Below are positions 1-6,639 of a stretch of DNA of 9,805 nucleotides, in pieces. The position numbers and the translations under genes are program-made. Positions within the stretch are counted from its first letter, which is position 1, and every line of letters begins with the position of its first letter. Location of the stretch: NCBI GenBank assembly GCA_003524305.1, contig DQHW01000013.1, positions 1 through 9,805 on the forward strand, written 5' to 3'. Under the pieces are notes generated by a model that saw only the letters and a list, made by a program, of their open reading frames with translations, was not told where the DNA came from and made no database searches. The stretch comes from Anaerolineaceae bacterium (GTDB taxonomy: Bacteria > Chloroflexota > Anaerolineae > Anaerolineales > Anaerolineaceae).

Positions 1-45
1 CAGAAGGATGAAGCCAAATAGTTTAAAAACGAGTGAACGTTTCAT
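1..45 (-). CDS. N-terminus of an exported or membrane protein (cut by window edge)
   Basis: Only 15 codons lie inside the window, reading MKRSLVFKLFGFILL. Basic residues followed by a hydrophobic run look like the start of a signal peptide or first membrane segment. The start is supported by a strong GAGGAGG ribosome-binding site 6 bases upstream. An ATG five bases further upstream runs into TGA after two codons and is not the start. The start lies 14 bases after the stop codon of the Wzz/GGDEF gene on the same strand, so this is probably the third gene of that operon. The product cannot be identified from so little sequence. Confidence 0.6.
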   Translation of the reverse strand, partial: MKRSLVFKLFGFILL

Positions 46-59
46 GTCATCCTCCTCGG

Positions 60-1151
60 TCAGTTTCCCATGACCATCTTATCGGCACCAGAGCGGGCGT
101 CTTTCACCGCTTCTTCGACCCTTGTGATCATCTGATCGCTTGAGTCTTCGGGCAGGCGGGTGACCACACCGGCTACCGGGGTTAAGAAAATCTTCTCGCC
201 AGATTCCGTCTGGATGGGTTCTTCAAGCGCCATGATCAAGCGCTCAAATGTTTTCTTAGCCGGGAACTCTGGCGTGGAGGGCAAGAGCACGCCAAATTCA
301 AGACGATTCCATCTGCCAACCAGGTCGTTGCCGCGCAGCTGATCGTGCAGCCGTTCAACCACATTCTGCATGAGAATGCTGGTTATGCGTTCGGGCAAGC
401 CATCGATCAAATCTTCAAGCCCTTGCAGGTAGATCACCCCAAAAGCAACTGGCACATCCTTTGGTTTGATGAGTTCCTGGGTAAATGAACGCAGCATGTA
501 TTTTTTAGTAAAGGCAAGAGACTGTTTATCGGTAATGGTGCGCTCGCGCAGGGCTTCAAGCGGAGTGCGCAAGAGTTCTCTCAGAAGCAGGAAGATCAAC
601 CCGACAAGCAAACCAGCCCCGGCAGCGATCAATGTTCCAATGAATGGACGCGGCATAAAAGGCGTAGTAGGTTCGACGGCTGTATCGAGAAAGACGATGT
701 CGTAGACCTGGTAGATGCTTTTAATATAGCTGATGCCATTCTGACCAATATTGTTGGCCAATAGAGTGACCGATTGGGGGTTCGGCCCTTCGACATGCAG
801 CACCAGGATGTTGGTATCGGTTTGCACCTCCGAGTACACACGCATCTCTTTTAGCGCAAATTCATCCAATTGCAACCGGCTGATAGTATCCTGATAAACC
901 CGGTTGCTGTCTAAAATATCCGCATAGGTGGTTGAGATGGTGCGCTTATCCAAAGTATCCAAACTGCTGACCACATCACGGCTGCTGGTCAATGTGTTGT
1001 TTGGATAGACCAGGAATTTTGCCGATGCCCGATACATGGGTGTGACCAGCACCGACCAGATCAATGCTCCCACCGCAAATGCAGAGACAAAGATCACCAA
1101 AATTCTCCATCCTCTTTGAAATCTTGTGAAACTGGTTCGGTTCGTTGACAT
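60..1151 (-). CDS. Wzz-like polysaccharide co-polymerase fused to a degenerate GGDEF domain
   Basis: 363 residues. The start is the ATG reading MSTNRTSF, 5 bases after AAGAGGAGG; an in-frame TTG seven codons upstream lies ahead of that site and is unlikely. Residues about 16-38 form membrane segment 1. Residues 39-165 are the extracytoplasmic Wzz-type part, with the typical entry VTPMYRASAKFLVYP. Residues about 169-192 form membrane segment 2, preceded by a Pro-rich PTTPFMPRP stretch as in Wzz proteins. Residues about 205-363 follow the GGDEF-domain pattern: RGNDLVGRWNRLEFGVLLP at 273-291 matches the consensus RxxDLVARYGGDEFAVLLP, and the end (EEAVKDARSGADK) matches the closing helix. The signature GGDEF is NRLEF (282-286), so cyclase activity is unlikely. 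R273 and D276 keep the RxxD inhibitory-site pattern five residues before it. Wzz proteins set polymer chain length or support export. Control by c-di-GMP binding is inference. The gene lies 24 bases downstream of the sortase-like gene. Confidence 0.8.
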   Translation of the reverse strand: MSTNRTSFTRFQRGWRILVIFVSAFAVGALIWSVLVTPMYRASAKFLVYPNNTLTSSRDVVSSLDTLDKRTISTTYADILDSNRVYQDTISRLQLDEFALKEMRVYSEVQTDTNILVLHVEGPNPQSVTLLANNIGQNGISYIKSIYQVYDIVFLDTAVEPTTPFMPRPFIGTLIAAGAGLLVGLIFLLLRELLRTPLEALRERTITDKQSLAFTKKYMLRSFTQELIKPKDVPVAFGVIYLQGLEDLIDGLPERITSILMQNVVERLHDQLRGNDLVGRWNRLEFGVLLPSTPEFPAKKTFERLIMALEEPIQTESGEKIFLTPVAGVVTRLPEDSSDQMITRVEEAVKDARSGADKMVMGN

Positions 1152-1175
1152 ACGTCCTCCTCTTAATAACAATCG

Positions 1176-1949
1176 CTATTCAAGCGGGGCAATGACAAAT
1201 AATCTGCCCCAGGAATCTTCATTTCCTTGCGCAATACAAGTTTGAAACGTGGTGCGGGTTCCGCCGCCATATACGCGGTAGAACAGGTCGGTGGAACTGA
1301 GCGTTTCTCCACTCGACAGGCTGACAAAATTGCTGGTCGGACTGCTTGGGTTGAGCGCCTGAAATTCATCTACATTGGATACCACGTACTCATCAGTAGA
1401 TCCATCTCCGTAGATTAAGGTCACCAACTGTCCTGGTGACAGGTTAAAAAAGTACGCACCGGCAAGATAATTATGTGCCAGAAGCCCGGTATTGCCGGTA
1501 ATATTTCTTACCATTGAAAAATAGGTCGCCGTATTCGGCAGGGTTGAGACATATGCAGCATCAGAGGAGGGCTGCTGCACAACGCGGAGTGAAAGTACAT
1601 CCTCCACATAAACCCCAACCACTTGCCCGGCATTGCCGTTTTTCAGATTTTCAATGAAGGTATCCAAAAATGGCGGCGGCAGCGGGGTCGGCGTGGGCAG
1701 CGGGGTAGCTGTACTGACTGGTGTGGCTGTGTTTTCGGGGGTCTGGGTTAATGTCGGCGTTGCAGATATTTCTGGCGTGATTGTGCCCGCAGCGGTCGAA
1801 GTATATTGTCTGGTGGGCGTGTAAAGCTGCACCATGTTTGCACCTGAATTCGAACTACTTCCATATTGAAGTTGACAGCCAGTAAAGACAAGGCAGGCAA
1901 CTATCAAAATAAAAATAGGAAACGCAAATTTGCGTTGGAATATGCTCAA
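1176..1949 (-). CDS. Lipoprotein with sortase-like catalytic domain
   Basis: 257 residues. The N-terminus has basic residues, a hydrophobic stretch and a lipobox VFTGC, with C25 as the lipidation site, so the protein should be anchored to the outer face of the membrane. Residues about 43-93 are a Thr/Pro-rich linker (repeats such as TPTPLP). Residues about 94-257 resemble a sortase fold: H159 in LLAHNYLAG, C238 in TFQTC and R249 in WGRLFVIA. These are spaced 79 and 11 residues apart, close to the His-Cys-Arg arrangement of sortases, and TFQTC resembles the usual TLxTC. LSPGQLVTLIYGDG with the following EYVVSNV fits the sortase barrel. Sortases cleave a sorting signal and join proteins to the cell wall or to each other; the substrate here is unknown. 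The start is TTG, because a TGA lies 9 bases upstream and the next ATG falls after the lipobox; the ribosome-binding site is weak. It is first in the minus-strand operon with the Wzz/GGDEF gene. Confidence 0.7.
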   Translation of the reverse strand: MSIFQRKFAFPIFILIVACLVFTGCQLQYGSSSNSGANMVQLYTPTRQYTSTAAGTITPEISATPTLTQTPENTATPVSTATPLPTPTPLPPPFLDTFIENLKNGNAGQVVGVYVEDVLSLRVVQQPSSDAAYVSTLPNTATYFSMVRNITGNTGLLAHNYLAGAYFFNLSPGQLVTLIYGDGSTDEYVVSNVDEFQALNPSSPTSNFVSLSSGETLSSTDLFYRVYGGGTRTTFQTCIAQGNEDSWGRLFVIAPLE

Positions 1950-2006
1950 GGTTAATCAGACCTGTTTGTAAGCTAGGTAGGGATTCAACGAAAATTTCCT
2001 AATTTG

Positions 2007-2034
2007 ATTATAGGCTTGAATCGATCGAAATCAA
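2007..2034 (-). promoter_or_regulatory. Sigma-70-type promoter for the sortase-like/Wzz operon
   Basis: On the minus strand TTGATT (2034-2029) and a perfect TATAAT (2012-2007) are separated by 16 bases. Transcription would start near 2000, leaving a leader of about 50 bases before the TTG start codon at 1949. The small palindrome TCGATCGA lies in the spacer. Confidence 0.55.
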
Positions 2035-2077
2035 TAAGTTTTTCGTAAAGATAAGAGTTTTTCCGTTAAGGTTTAAT

Positions 2078-2101
2078 AAAAAAGAGGGACAATAAATTGT
2101 C
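2078..2101 (-). terminator. Weak intrinsic terminator after the YjfB-like gene
   Basis: On the minus strand the inverted repeat GACAAT-TT-ATTGTC is followed after a short CCTC by six T. The stem is short and AT-rich, so termination would be weak. It lies 72 bases past the stop of the YjfB-like gene and upstream of the promoter of the next operon, a sensible place for a terminator. Confidence 0.35.
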
Positions 2102-2172
2102 TCGGTAAAATTCAGTTGTCACAATTATGCTGTGTGATTGACGATTTGCCCGGTGCCTTCCAATGCGCTGTT

Positions 2173-2335
2173 CTAAATCATCTTAACCAACGCTGCTGCT
2201 TGGGCTTCTTGTTGATCCATCTGATTCTTCATTAACCGCCATTGAAATCTGCATTCGAACCTGCTTGTTCGAGCGGTTCGTGAGCTGACTGGCAAAAGCG
2301 TCTTCCATGGATGGTCCAGAAATATTCATATTCAT
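2173..2335 (-). pseudogene. YjfB-like putative motility protein, frameshifted
   Basis: Two overlapping frames together spell a 53-residue protein. Residues 1-34 begin MNMNISGPSMEDAF and run to QVRMQISMAV. One extra base near 2233 (GTT-A-ATG on the minus strand) then shifts into MKNQMDQQEAQAAALVKMI and a TAG stop. With that base removed, the order QV, I, V-M-K, MD, Q, AAALVKMI matches the small YjfB family (about 60 residues, called putative motility protein in Bacillus); its biochemical role is unknown. No clear ribosome-binding site is visible before the first ATG; the ATG at 2308 is an alternative. It is divergent from the toxin gene and shares the window with chemotaxis genes. The extra base may be a real mutation or a sequence error. 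Confidence 0.55.
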
Positions 2336-2427
2336 ATTGTCGGTAGTTCGATGAAAAGGTTGAGTAAATATAGTGAATAATTTGATATATGCTGTATCGT
2401 TTTCACATGGGGTGATACTGATAAGAA

Positions 2428-2442
2428 TACGCCATTGGCGTA
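2428..2442. promoter_or_regulatory. Inverted repeat upstream of the toxin gene, possible operator
   Basis: TACGCC-ATT-GGCGTA is a perfect 6-bp inverted repeat with a 3-base centre, ending 19 bases before the toxin start codon. HigBA-type operons are commonly self-repressed by the HTH antitoxin binding such palindromes. The assignment rests only on symmetry and position. Confidence 0.4.
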
Positions 2443-2461
2443 AAACAAAAAAGTAATTAAA

Positions 2462-2779
2462 ATGGAAGTCATCGGAATTTCTGTTTTTACGCGCCAGATT
2501 CAACAATTATTCACCGATGATGAATATCGTCTTCTACAATCTGTGCTTATCCAACGACCCGATTTCGGCAAGGTAATCCCACAAAGTGGTGGGTTGCGCA
2601 AAAAGAGGTGGTCACTTGGCAAAAAAAGGAAACTCGGTGGCGTAAGAATCATATATTTTTGGGCGATTTCAAATAATCAGCTCTTGCTTCTGTTCATATA
2701 CGCCAATAACAAAACAGACGATTTGTCTCTCGATCAATTAAAGCAATTGGAAAGTATTATCAAAAAGGATTACCCATGA
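2462..2779 (+). CDS. RelE/HigB-family toxin of a type II toxin-antitoxin system
   Basis: 105 residues, the usual length. The line GLRKKRWSL (45-53), then KLGGVRIIYFW and LLLLFIYANNKTDDLSLDQL, matches the RelE/HigB subgroup with consensus GLRKxRWSxxGxGKxGGxRVIYYW...LxxIYxKxExDDLTxxQL. Toxins of this fold cleave mRNA, usually on the ribosome. A conserved lysine after IY is replaced (YANNK where YKKSE or YAKNE is usual), and the GRGKRGG loop is changed to KKRKLGG, so activity is uncertain. No Shine-Dalgarno sequence precedes the ATG; the upstream bases are A-rich. The stop TGA overlaps the antitoxin ATG as ATGA, in the toxin-first order of higBA. The reading frame is intact although the antitoxin is broken. 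Confidence 0.8.
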   Translation: MEVIGISVFTRQIQQLFTDDEYRLLQSVLIQRPDFGKVIPQSGGLRKKRWSLGKKRKLGGVRIIYFWAISNNQLLLLFIYANNKTDDLSLDQLKQLESIIKKDYP

Positions 2780-3077
2780 AAGAAGATCTTTTTCGAGAAT
2801 TAGTTCAAAGTGTTGAGGAAGACGCCAATATCTTAAAGGGTCAAACTAAACCTTCATGATCTTTTACGGTCACACCTTTATCAATTAAAGAAATTCGACT
2901 TGGTTTTAACCTCACCCAGGCAGAATTTGCCCAATTATTGGATGTGAGTTTGAGAACCTATCAAAATTGGGAACAAGGACGGCGCAATCCTGAAGGACCG
3001 TCAAAAGTATTATTACGTGTTGCAACCTTCATCCTGAAGCATTACTTGCCACTCTTAACCAATCAACGGATAGATGA
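2776..3077 (+). pseudogene. HigA-type HTH antitoxin, broken by a stop and a frameshift
   Basis: The gene opens MKEDLFRELVQSVEEDANI and reaches QTKPS, then meets TGA at 2857-2859 where the family usually has Arg (KPSR; CGA to TGA is one transition). The same frame continues SFTVTPLSIKEIRLGFNLTQ and then a clear Xre-type helix-turn-helix: LTQAEFAQLLDVSLRTYQNWEQGRRNPEGP, given here in two parts as LTQAEFAQLLDVSLRT and YQNWEQGRRNPEGP. After LLRVAT at about 3027 one base is missing; reading on in the shifted frame gives HPEALLATLNQSTDR and a TGA at 3075-3077, the ending expected in the family (RVAxxHPEAVL). The repaired protein would have about 100 residues. It would bind and neutralise the toxin and repress the operon. 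As written, only a 27-residue peptide without DNA-binding domain can be made. Confidence 0.75.
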
Positions 3078-3516
3078 TGCCTTCAATTTCCTTCTGGCAA
3101 ATCAAACCGCTTGACCAACTCACTCCGAAGAGTGGGAGTCTTTATGCGATGGCTGCGCGAAATGCTGCCTGATCAAATTTGAAGATGAAGATACCGGCCG
3201 GATCTATTATACCGATGAGGTGTGCAAGCAGCTAGAAATCTTTCATTGCATGTGCACACGTTATGCCGAACGGTCGGTACTGGTGCCTGAATACCTCACG
3301 CTGGATGCCTCCCTGGCTGGCAGCTTAAAGTGGACGCCTGAGACCTGCGCCTAACATCTGTTGGCTGAAAGTAAAAACCTGCCTATGTAGCATCCACTGG
3401 TGAGCGGCGACCCAAAATCGGTGCATCAGGCGGGCATGTCAGTACGCGGCAAGGTGGTCTCGGCCAAAGGCATTGACTCAAACGATCTGCCCGATTATGT
3501 GGTGGATGATGAATAG
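3074..3516 (+). pseudogene. YcgN/UPF0260-like Cys-cluster protein, three lesions
   Basis: The repaired reading starts MMPSISFWQIKPLDQLTP, then EEWESLCDGCAKCCLIKF, resembling E. coli YcgN (FWKHKPL...EEWESLCDGCGQCC). The CxxCxxCC cluster is present, followed by CKQLEIFHCMCTRY, WTPETCA, HLLAESKNLP, HPLVSG and the SVRGKVV tail. Family members have about 150 residues and are predicted to bind a metal or iron-sulfur cluster; their role is unknown. Lesions: one missing G near 3127 (CCG-AAG where CCG-GAA-GAG is expected), TAA at 3352-3354 in place of a Tyr codon (family CAYRLL), and TAG at 3388-3390 in place of Trp (LPAWHP). The proposed ATG overlaps the repaired antitoxin stop as ATGA. Its base composition is richer in G+C than the AT-rich DNA around the receptor gene. 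Three independent lesions make a real pseudogene likely. Confidence 0.75.
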
Positions 3517-3520
3517 ATTT

Positions 3521-3579
3521 GTAGCGGTGGGTTCCTGCGGTTGTTGCGTCCCCGAGCGAAGCGAGAGGGAAAACCTACA
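3521..3579. repeat. Possible dispersed repeat with imperfect inverted ends
   Basis: A G+C-rich block begins GTAGCGGTGGGTT and ends AACCTACAC; its ends are imperfect inverted repeats (GTGGGTT against GTAGGTT). In the middle are TCCCCGAGCGAAGCGAGAGGG and its short TCCC/GGGA arms. It sits directly after the YcgN stop. It looks like a small non-autonomous palindromic repeat, but only one copy is in the window. Confidence 0.25.
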
Positions 3580-3684
3580 CTAAAAACAACCATCCAGACA
3601 ATGGATAATTATCGACGACAACAGCGGGAGTTGTTGTGAACATGTCCTTCCTTGTTTGGGATGGTGGTAAGGGTAAGTTTGTAG

Positions 3685-3718
3685 AAAAAATCGGGCTGTT
3701 GATTAATTGGCGGCCCGA
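3685..3718 (-). terminator. Intrinsic terminator pointing left
   Basis: On the minus strand TCGGGC (3718-3713) pairs with GCCCGA (3696-3691) across a loop of about 16 bases and is followed by six T (3690-3685). No T run follows on the plus strand. The long loop lowers confidence. It lies 30 bases past the end of a minus-strand open stretch. Confidence 0.4.
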
Positions 3719-3747
3719 AATATTCTACTCTATTCTATTGTTATTTA

Positions 3748-3888
3748 TTAGCGAAGCTGAATAGCTCGTAGCTGGCTAAGCAGGTTCCATGCTTTGAGGT
3801 GGCTGGCGAATTTGCTTTTGCGTAATACTCCGTCAACTTTCTGCGGAGATTGTAAAATCAAAACCACCGGTTTATTCGATCGACATTT
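3748..3888 (-). other. Short open stretch, possible C-terminal gene remnant
   Basis: Forty-six codons are open on the minus strand, ending with KFASHLKAWNLLSQLRAIQLR and TAA at 3750-3748; a TGA lies immediately upstream of the stretch. There is no ATG start and no ribosome-binding site. An amphipathic-looking end and the terminator just downstream suggest the tail of a lost gene, but I do not recognise the family and it may be chance. Confidence 0.2.
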
Positions 3889-4145
3889 TCAAGATACCAA
3901 ATCAATAAATGGAAATAATAAATATGATTGTGGATGAAGATAATTACCACATTCTTTTTTTTGCATCCTTGAAAACATTCAAGTCTGATTATCAATACCG
4001 GAATAATCATCAATTTACCTCGTTTTTATTTATATTGGAAGAGAATTGTCGTACAAATAAAATGAGTGTTGATGCAAAAAAATTAACGGCAACAATTTAA
4101 AGTATTAAATGTTGAAAAAAGCATAAATATTGAAGGATGATTATC
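3889..4145. other. AT-rich intergenic leader of the chemoreceptor gene
   Basis: No convincing gene is visible. A 63-codon plus-strand frame at 3909-4100 has an atypical composition, no recognisable motif and no ribosome-binding site, so it is not called. No promoter clearly stands out because the DNA is AT-rich throughout. The last bases hold the AAGGA ribosome-binding site (4133-4137) of the receptor gene. Confidence 0.4.
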
Positions 4146-6577
4146 GTGAAAAAAAAGTTATTTCAACTAAAGACTATTCAATTAAAACTTGTTTTTGCTG
4201 TAGGATTAATTTTGATAATTATTGGGGGAACAATTATTGTTTACTCGTCGATTACATCTCAACAAGCCGCGTTAAAAAGTGCAAAAGAAATCACTCTTGG
4301 ACAAGCCAATTTTGAAGCCAGCCAAATTGATGCTGCCATCGAAGTTGCAATGGACGCTTCTAGAACCCTCGCACAATCCTTAGCATCGGTTAAAGACCCT
4401 AGAAATATTGAAAAATTAACCCGGGTACAAGCAAATGCCATGATGAAGGAAATTCTAAAGAACAATCCAGAATTTCTAGGTGTTTACACGGTCTGGGAAC
4501 CGAATGCCTTTGATGGATTAGATGCTAATTTTGTAAATATGATGGAACGGATTCAAGCGGAAGGTTTATTCCGTATTGGGTTCGTTCCAAAGGCGATGGT
4601 GCTATTGAATTGACTGCATTAGTTGATTATGAAACTGAAGGACTTGGCGAGTATTATCTTTGCACATAAAGAACAAAAAATGAGTGCATAATTGATCCAT
4701 ATTTATATGATATTAATGGAACAAAAGTTCTTTTAACTTCTACCACTGTACCCATAATTTATAATGGGGTGTTTTATGGAATGGCTGGGGTAGATATTAA
4801 ACTTGATTTTCTTCAAATGCATGTTGATAATTTTAGTCTTTATAACAATACTGCAATTTTGGATATTATCAGTAACAATGGAACCATTGCAGCAGTAACC
4901 GGAAAACCAGAATTAAGTGGAAGGCCATTAAGTGAAATACAAGCAGATTATGAACATGATATTAAGATAATTCAGGCAGGAAAACAGACTGTATCTGAAG
5001 AGGGGGATAAACTTCACGCTTTTGCACCAATTTTGATTGGGAAAACCACCACTCCTTGGGCAATCCAATTAAACGTCCCTCTCAAAGAGATAACCAGGGC
5101 ATCTTCCCAGCAAGCATTAATTACTATTATATTATCCAGTGGATTAATTTTGATCGGATTAATCGCTATTTGGTATGTATCAGGATCGCTCGTAAGTAAA
5201 CCAATCCGTATTCTCACAAAAGGTGCAGAATTGTTGTCTGTTGGGGATGCTGAACATACAGGCATGAACCGCAAAGAAACAGAAAAGATTGATTTTCGTA
5301 ACGATGAAATGGGCGCGATAGGCAGAGCTTTTACAAAGATAATTACTTATTATAAAGAGATGACGAACCATGCAATGAAAATTGCAGATGGTGATTTAAC
5401 AATAGAAGTAGAACCAAAGGGTGATACTGACTTATTAGGAAATACGTTTGCAAAAATGGTAGTAAGTTTAGAGGGCACTGTAAATCAAGTTTCACAAAAT
5501 GCTTTAGAGTTAACCGCAGCTTCTGGACAATTAGCAATTGCTGCAAATCAAGCTGGTCAAGCTACAAATCAAATTGCTACAACTGTTCAACAAGTTGCAA
5601 AAGGAACCACAGATCAAACTGCAGCAGTAACAAAAACAGCCAAGGCAGTGGAGCAAATGAGTCAAGCAATAGAGGGCGTTGCAAAAGGTGCACAGGAACA
5701 GAGTTCATCTGTTTTGAAAGTCTCAAACGCAACCGACCAAATCAATTCGGCAATCCAACAAGTTTCCGGAAATGCTTCGGCTGTAATGAGCAATTCCGCA
5801 GCAGCGGCTGAGGCAGCTCGCAAAGGATCTGATACGGTTGGGAGAACTCTAAATGGAATGCAAAGTATTAAAGCTAAAGCAGGAGTATCGGCTGATAAAG
5901 TACAAGAAATGGGCAAGCGTTCTGAAGAGATAGGTAAGATAGTAGAAACAATCGAAGACATCGCATCTCAAACCAACCTTTTAGCACTTAATGCTGCAAT
6001 CGAAGCGGCTCGTGCGGGTGAACACGGAAAAGGTTTTGCAGTTGTAGCAGACGAGGTGCGAAAACTTGCAGAACGATCTTCATTAGCCACTAAAGAGATC
6101 GGTGGATTGATCAGCGGCATTTTGAAAACAGTCAGCGAAGCAGTCAAAGCAATGGAAGAAGGATCGAAGGAAGTGGAACTTGGTGTTATTACAGCGAATC
6201 AGGCTGGAACAGCACTCTCAGAAATCTTAACTGCGGCAGAAGCTGTGAACAAACAAGCCACATTAGCTGGAGAAGCCACTGGACGTATGAAGATTGCATC
6301 AGAGGAACTAGTATCTGCTGTGGATTCAGTATCTGCGATCGTGGAAGAGAACACAGCCTCCACAGAAGAGATGGCAGCTAATTCTACCGAAGTAACCCAG
6401 GCGATTGAGAGAATAGCCAGCGTGAGTGAAGAAAACAGCGCAGCGATTGAACAGGTAAGTGCGAGTGCAGAAGAGATGAGCGCCCAGGTGGAAGAAGTGA
6501 CGGCATCTGCACAATCATTGGCAGATATGGCGAAACTCTTGCAAGAAGTGGTCGCCCAATTCAAGTTGACAGCATAA
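4146..6577 (+). pseudogene. Methyl-accepting chemotaxis protein (dCache sensor), broken in the sensor domain
   Basis: The start is GTG (MKKKLFQLKT), 8 bases after AAGGA; an ATG at 4137 would overlap that site. The repaired protein has about 810 residues. Order: membrane segment 1 at about 15-33; a dCache_1-type periplasmic domain (NPEFLGVYTVWEPNAFDG, then DSSGRFIPYW, LVDYETEG, IIDPY, VLLTSTTVPI, GMAGVDI); membrane segment 2 at about 324-345 (LITIILSSGLILIGLIAIWY); HAMP-like helices starting SKPIRIL; and a long cytoplasmic coiled coil with hairpin tip IASQTNLLALNAAIEAARAG and GKGFAVVADEVRKLAERS. The receptor would sense a small ligand and control a CheA kinase through CheW. Lesions: one base missing at about 4548-4550, and TAA at 4667-4669 in LCT*RTKNE where LCPKRTKNE is expected. 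From a GTG at 4769 a 602-residue open frame remains, with membrane segment 2 and the whole signalling part but only part of the sensor. No C-terminal NWETF-type tether is seen. cheW follows after 62 bases. Confidence 0.85.
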
Positions 6578-6639
6578 TTCAGTGATTCAACGCAGATAAC
6601 AATAACCAACTGTATTGAGTCTTTTTCTAGGAGAACGAA

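Noticed and set aside
466..705. Plus-strand open frames inside the Wzz/GGDEF and sortase-like genes
   Set aside because: They lie antisense to well-supported genes, and their predicted proteins show no domain or ribosome-binding site.
2183..2506. A 107-codon minus-strand frame as a single gene
   Set aside because: Its upstream third runs through the toxin promoter region and has no family features, and its last part is the wrong frame of the YjfB-like gene. The repaired two-frame reading explains the conserved pattern better.
3909..4100. A 63-codon plus-strand frame upstream of the chemoreceptor
   Set aside because: No ribosome-binding site, no recognisable motif and a composition expected by chance in AT-rich DNA.
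2857..4669. Alternative genetic code or stop-codon readthrough to explain the in-frame stops
   Set aside because: The internal stops are of all three kinds (TGA 2857, TAA 3352, TAG 3388, TAA 4667), stand for different expected residues (Arg, Tyr, Trp, Lys), and the same codons end the intact genes normally.
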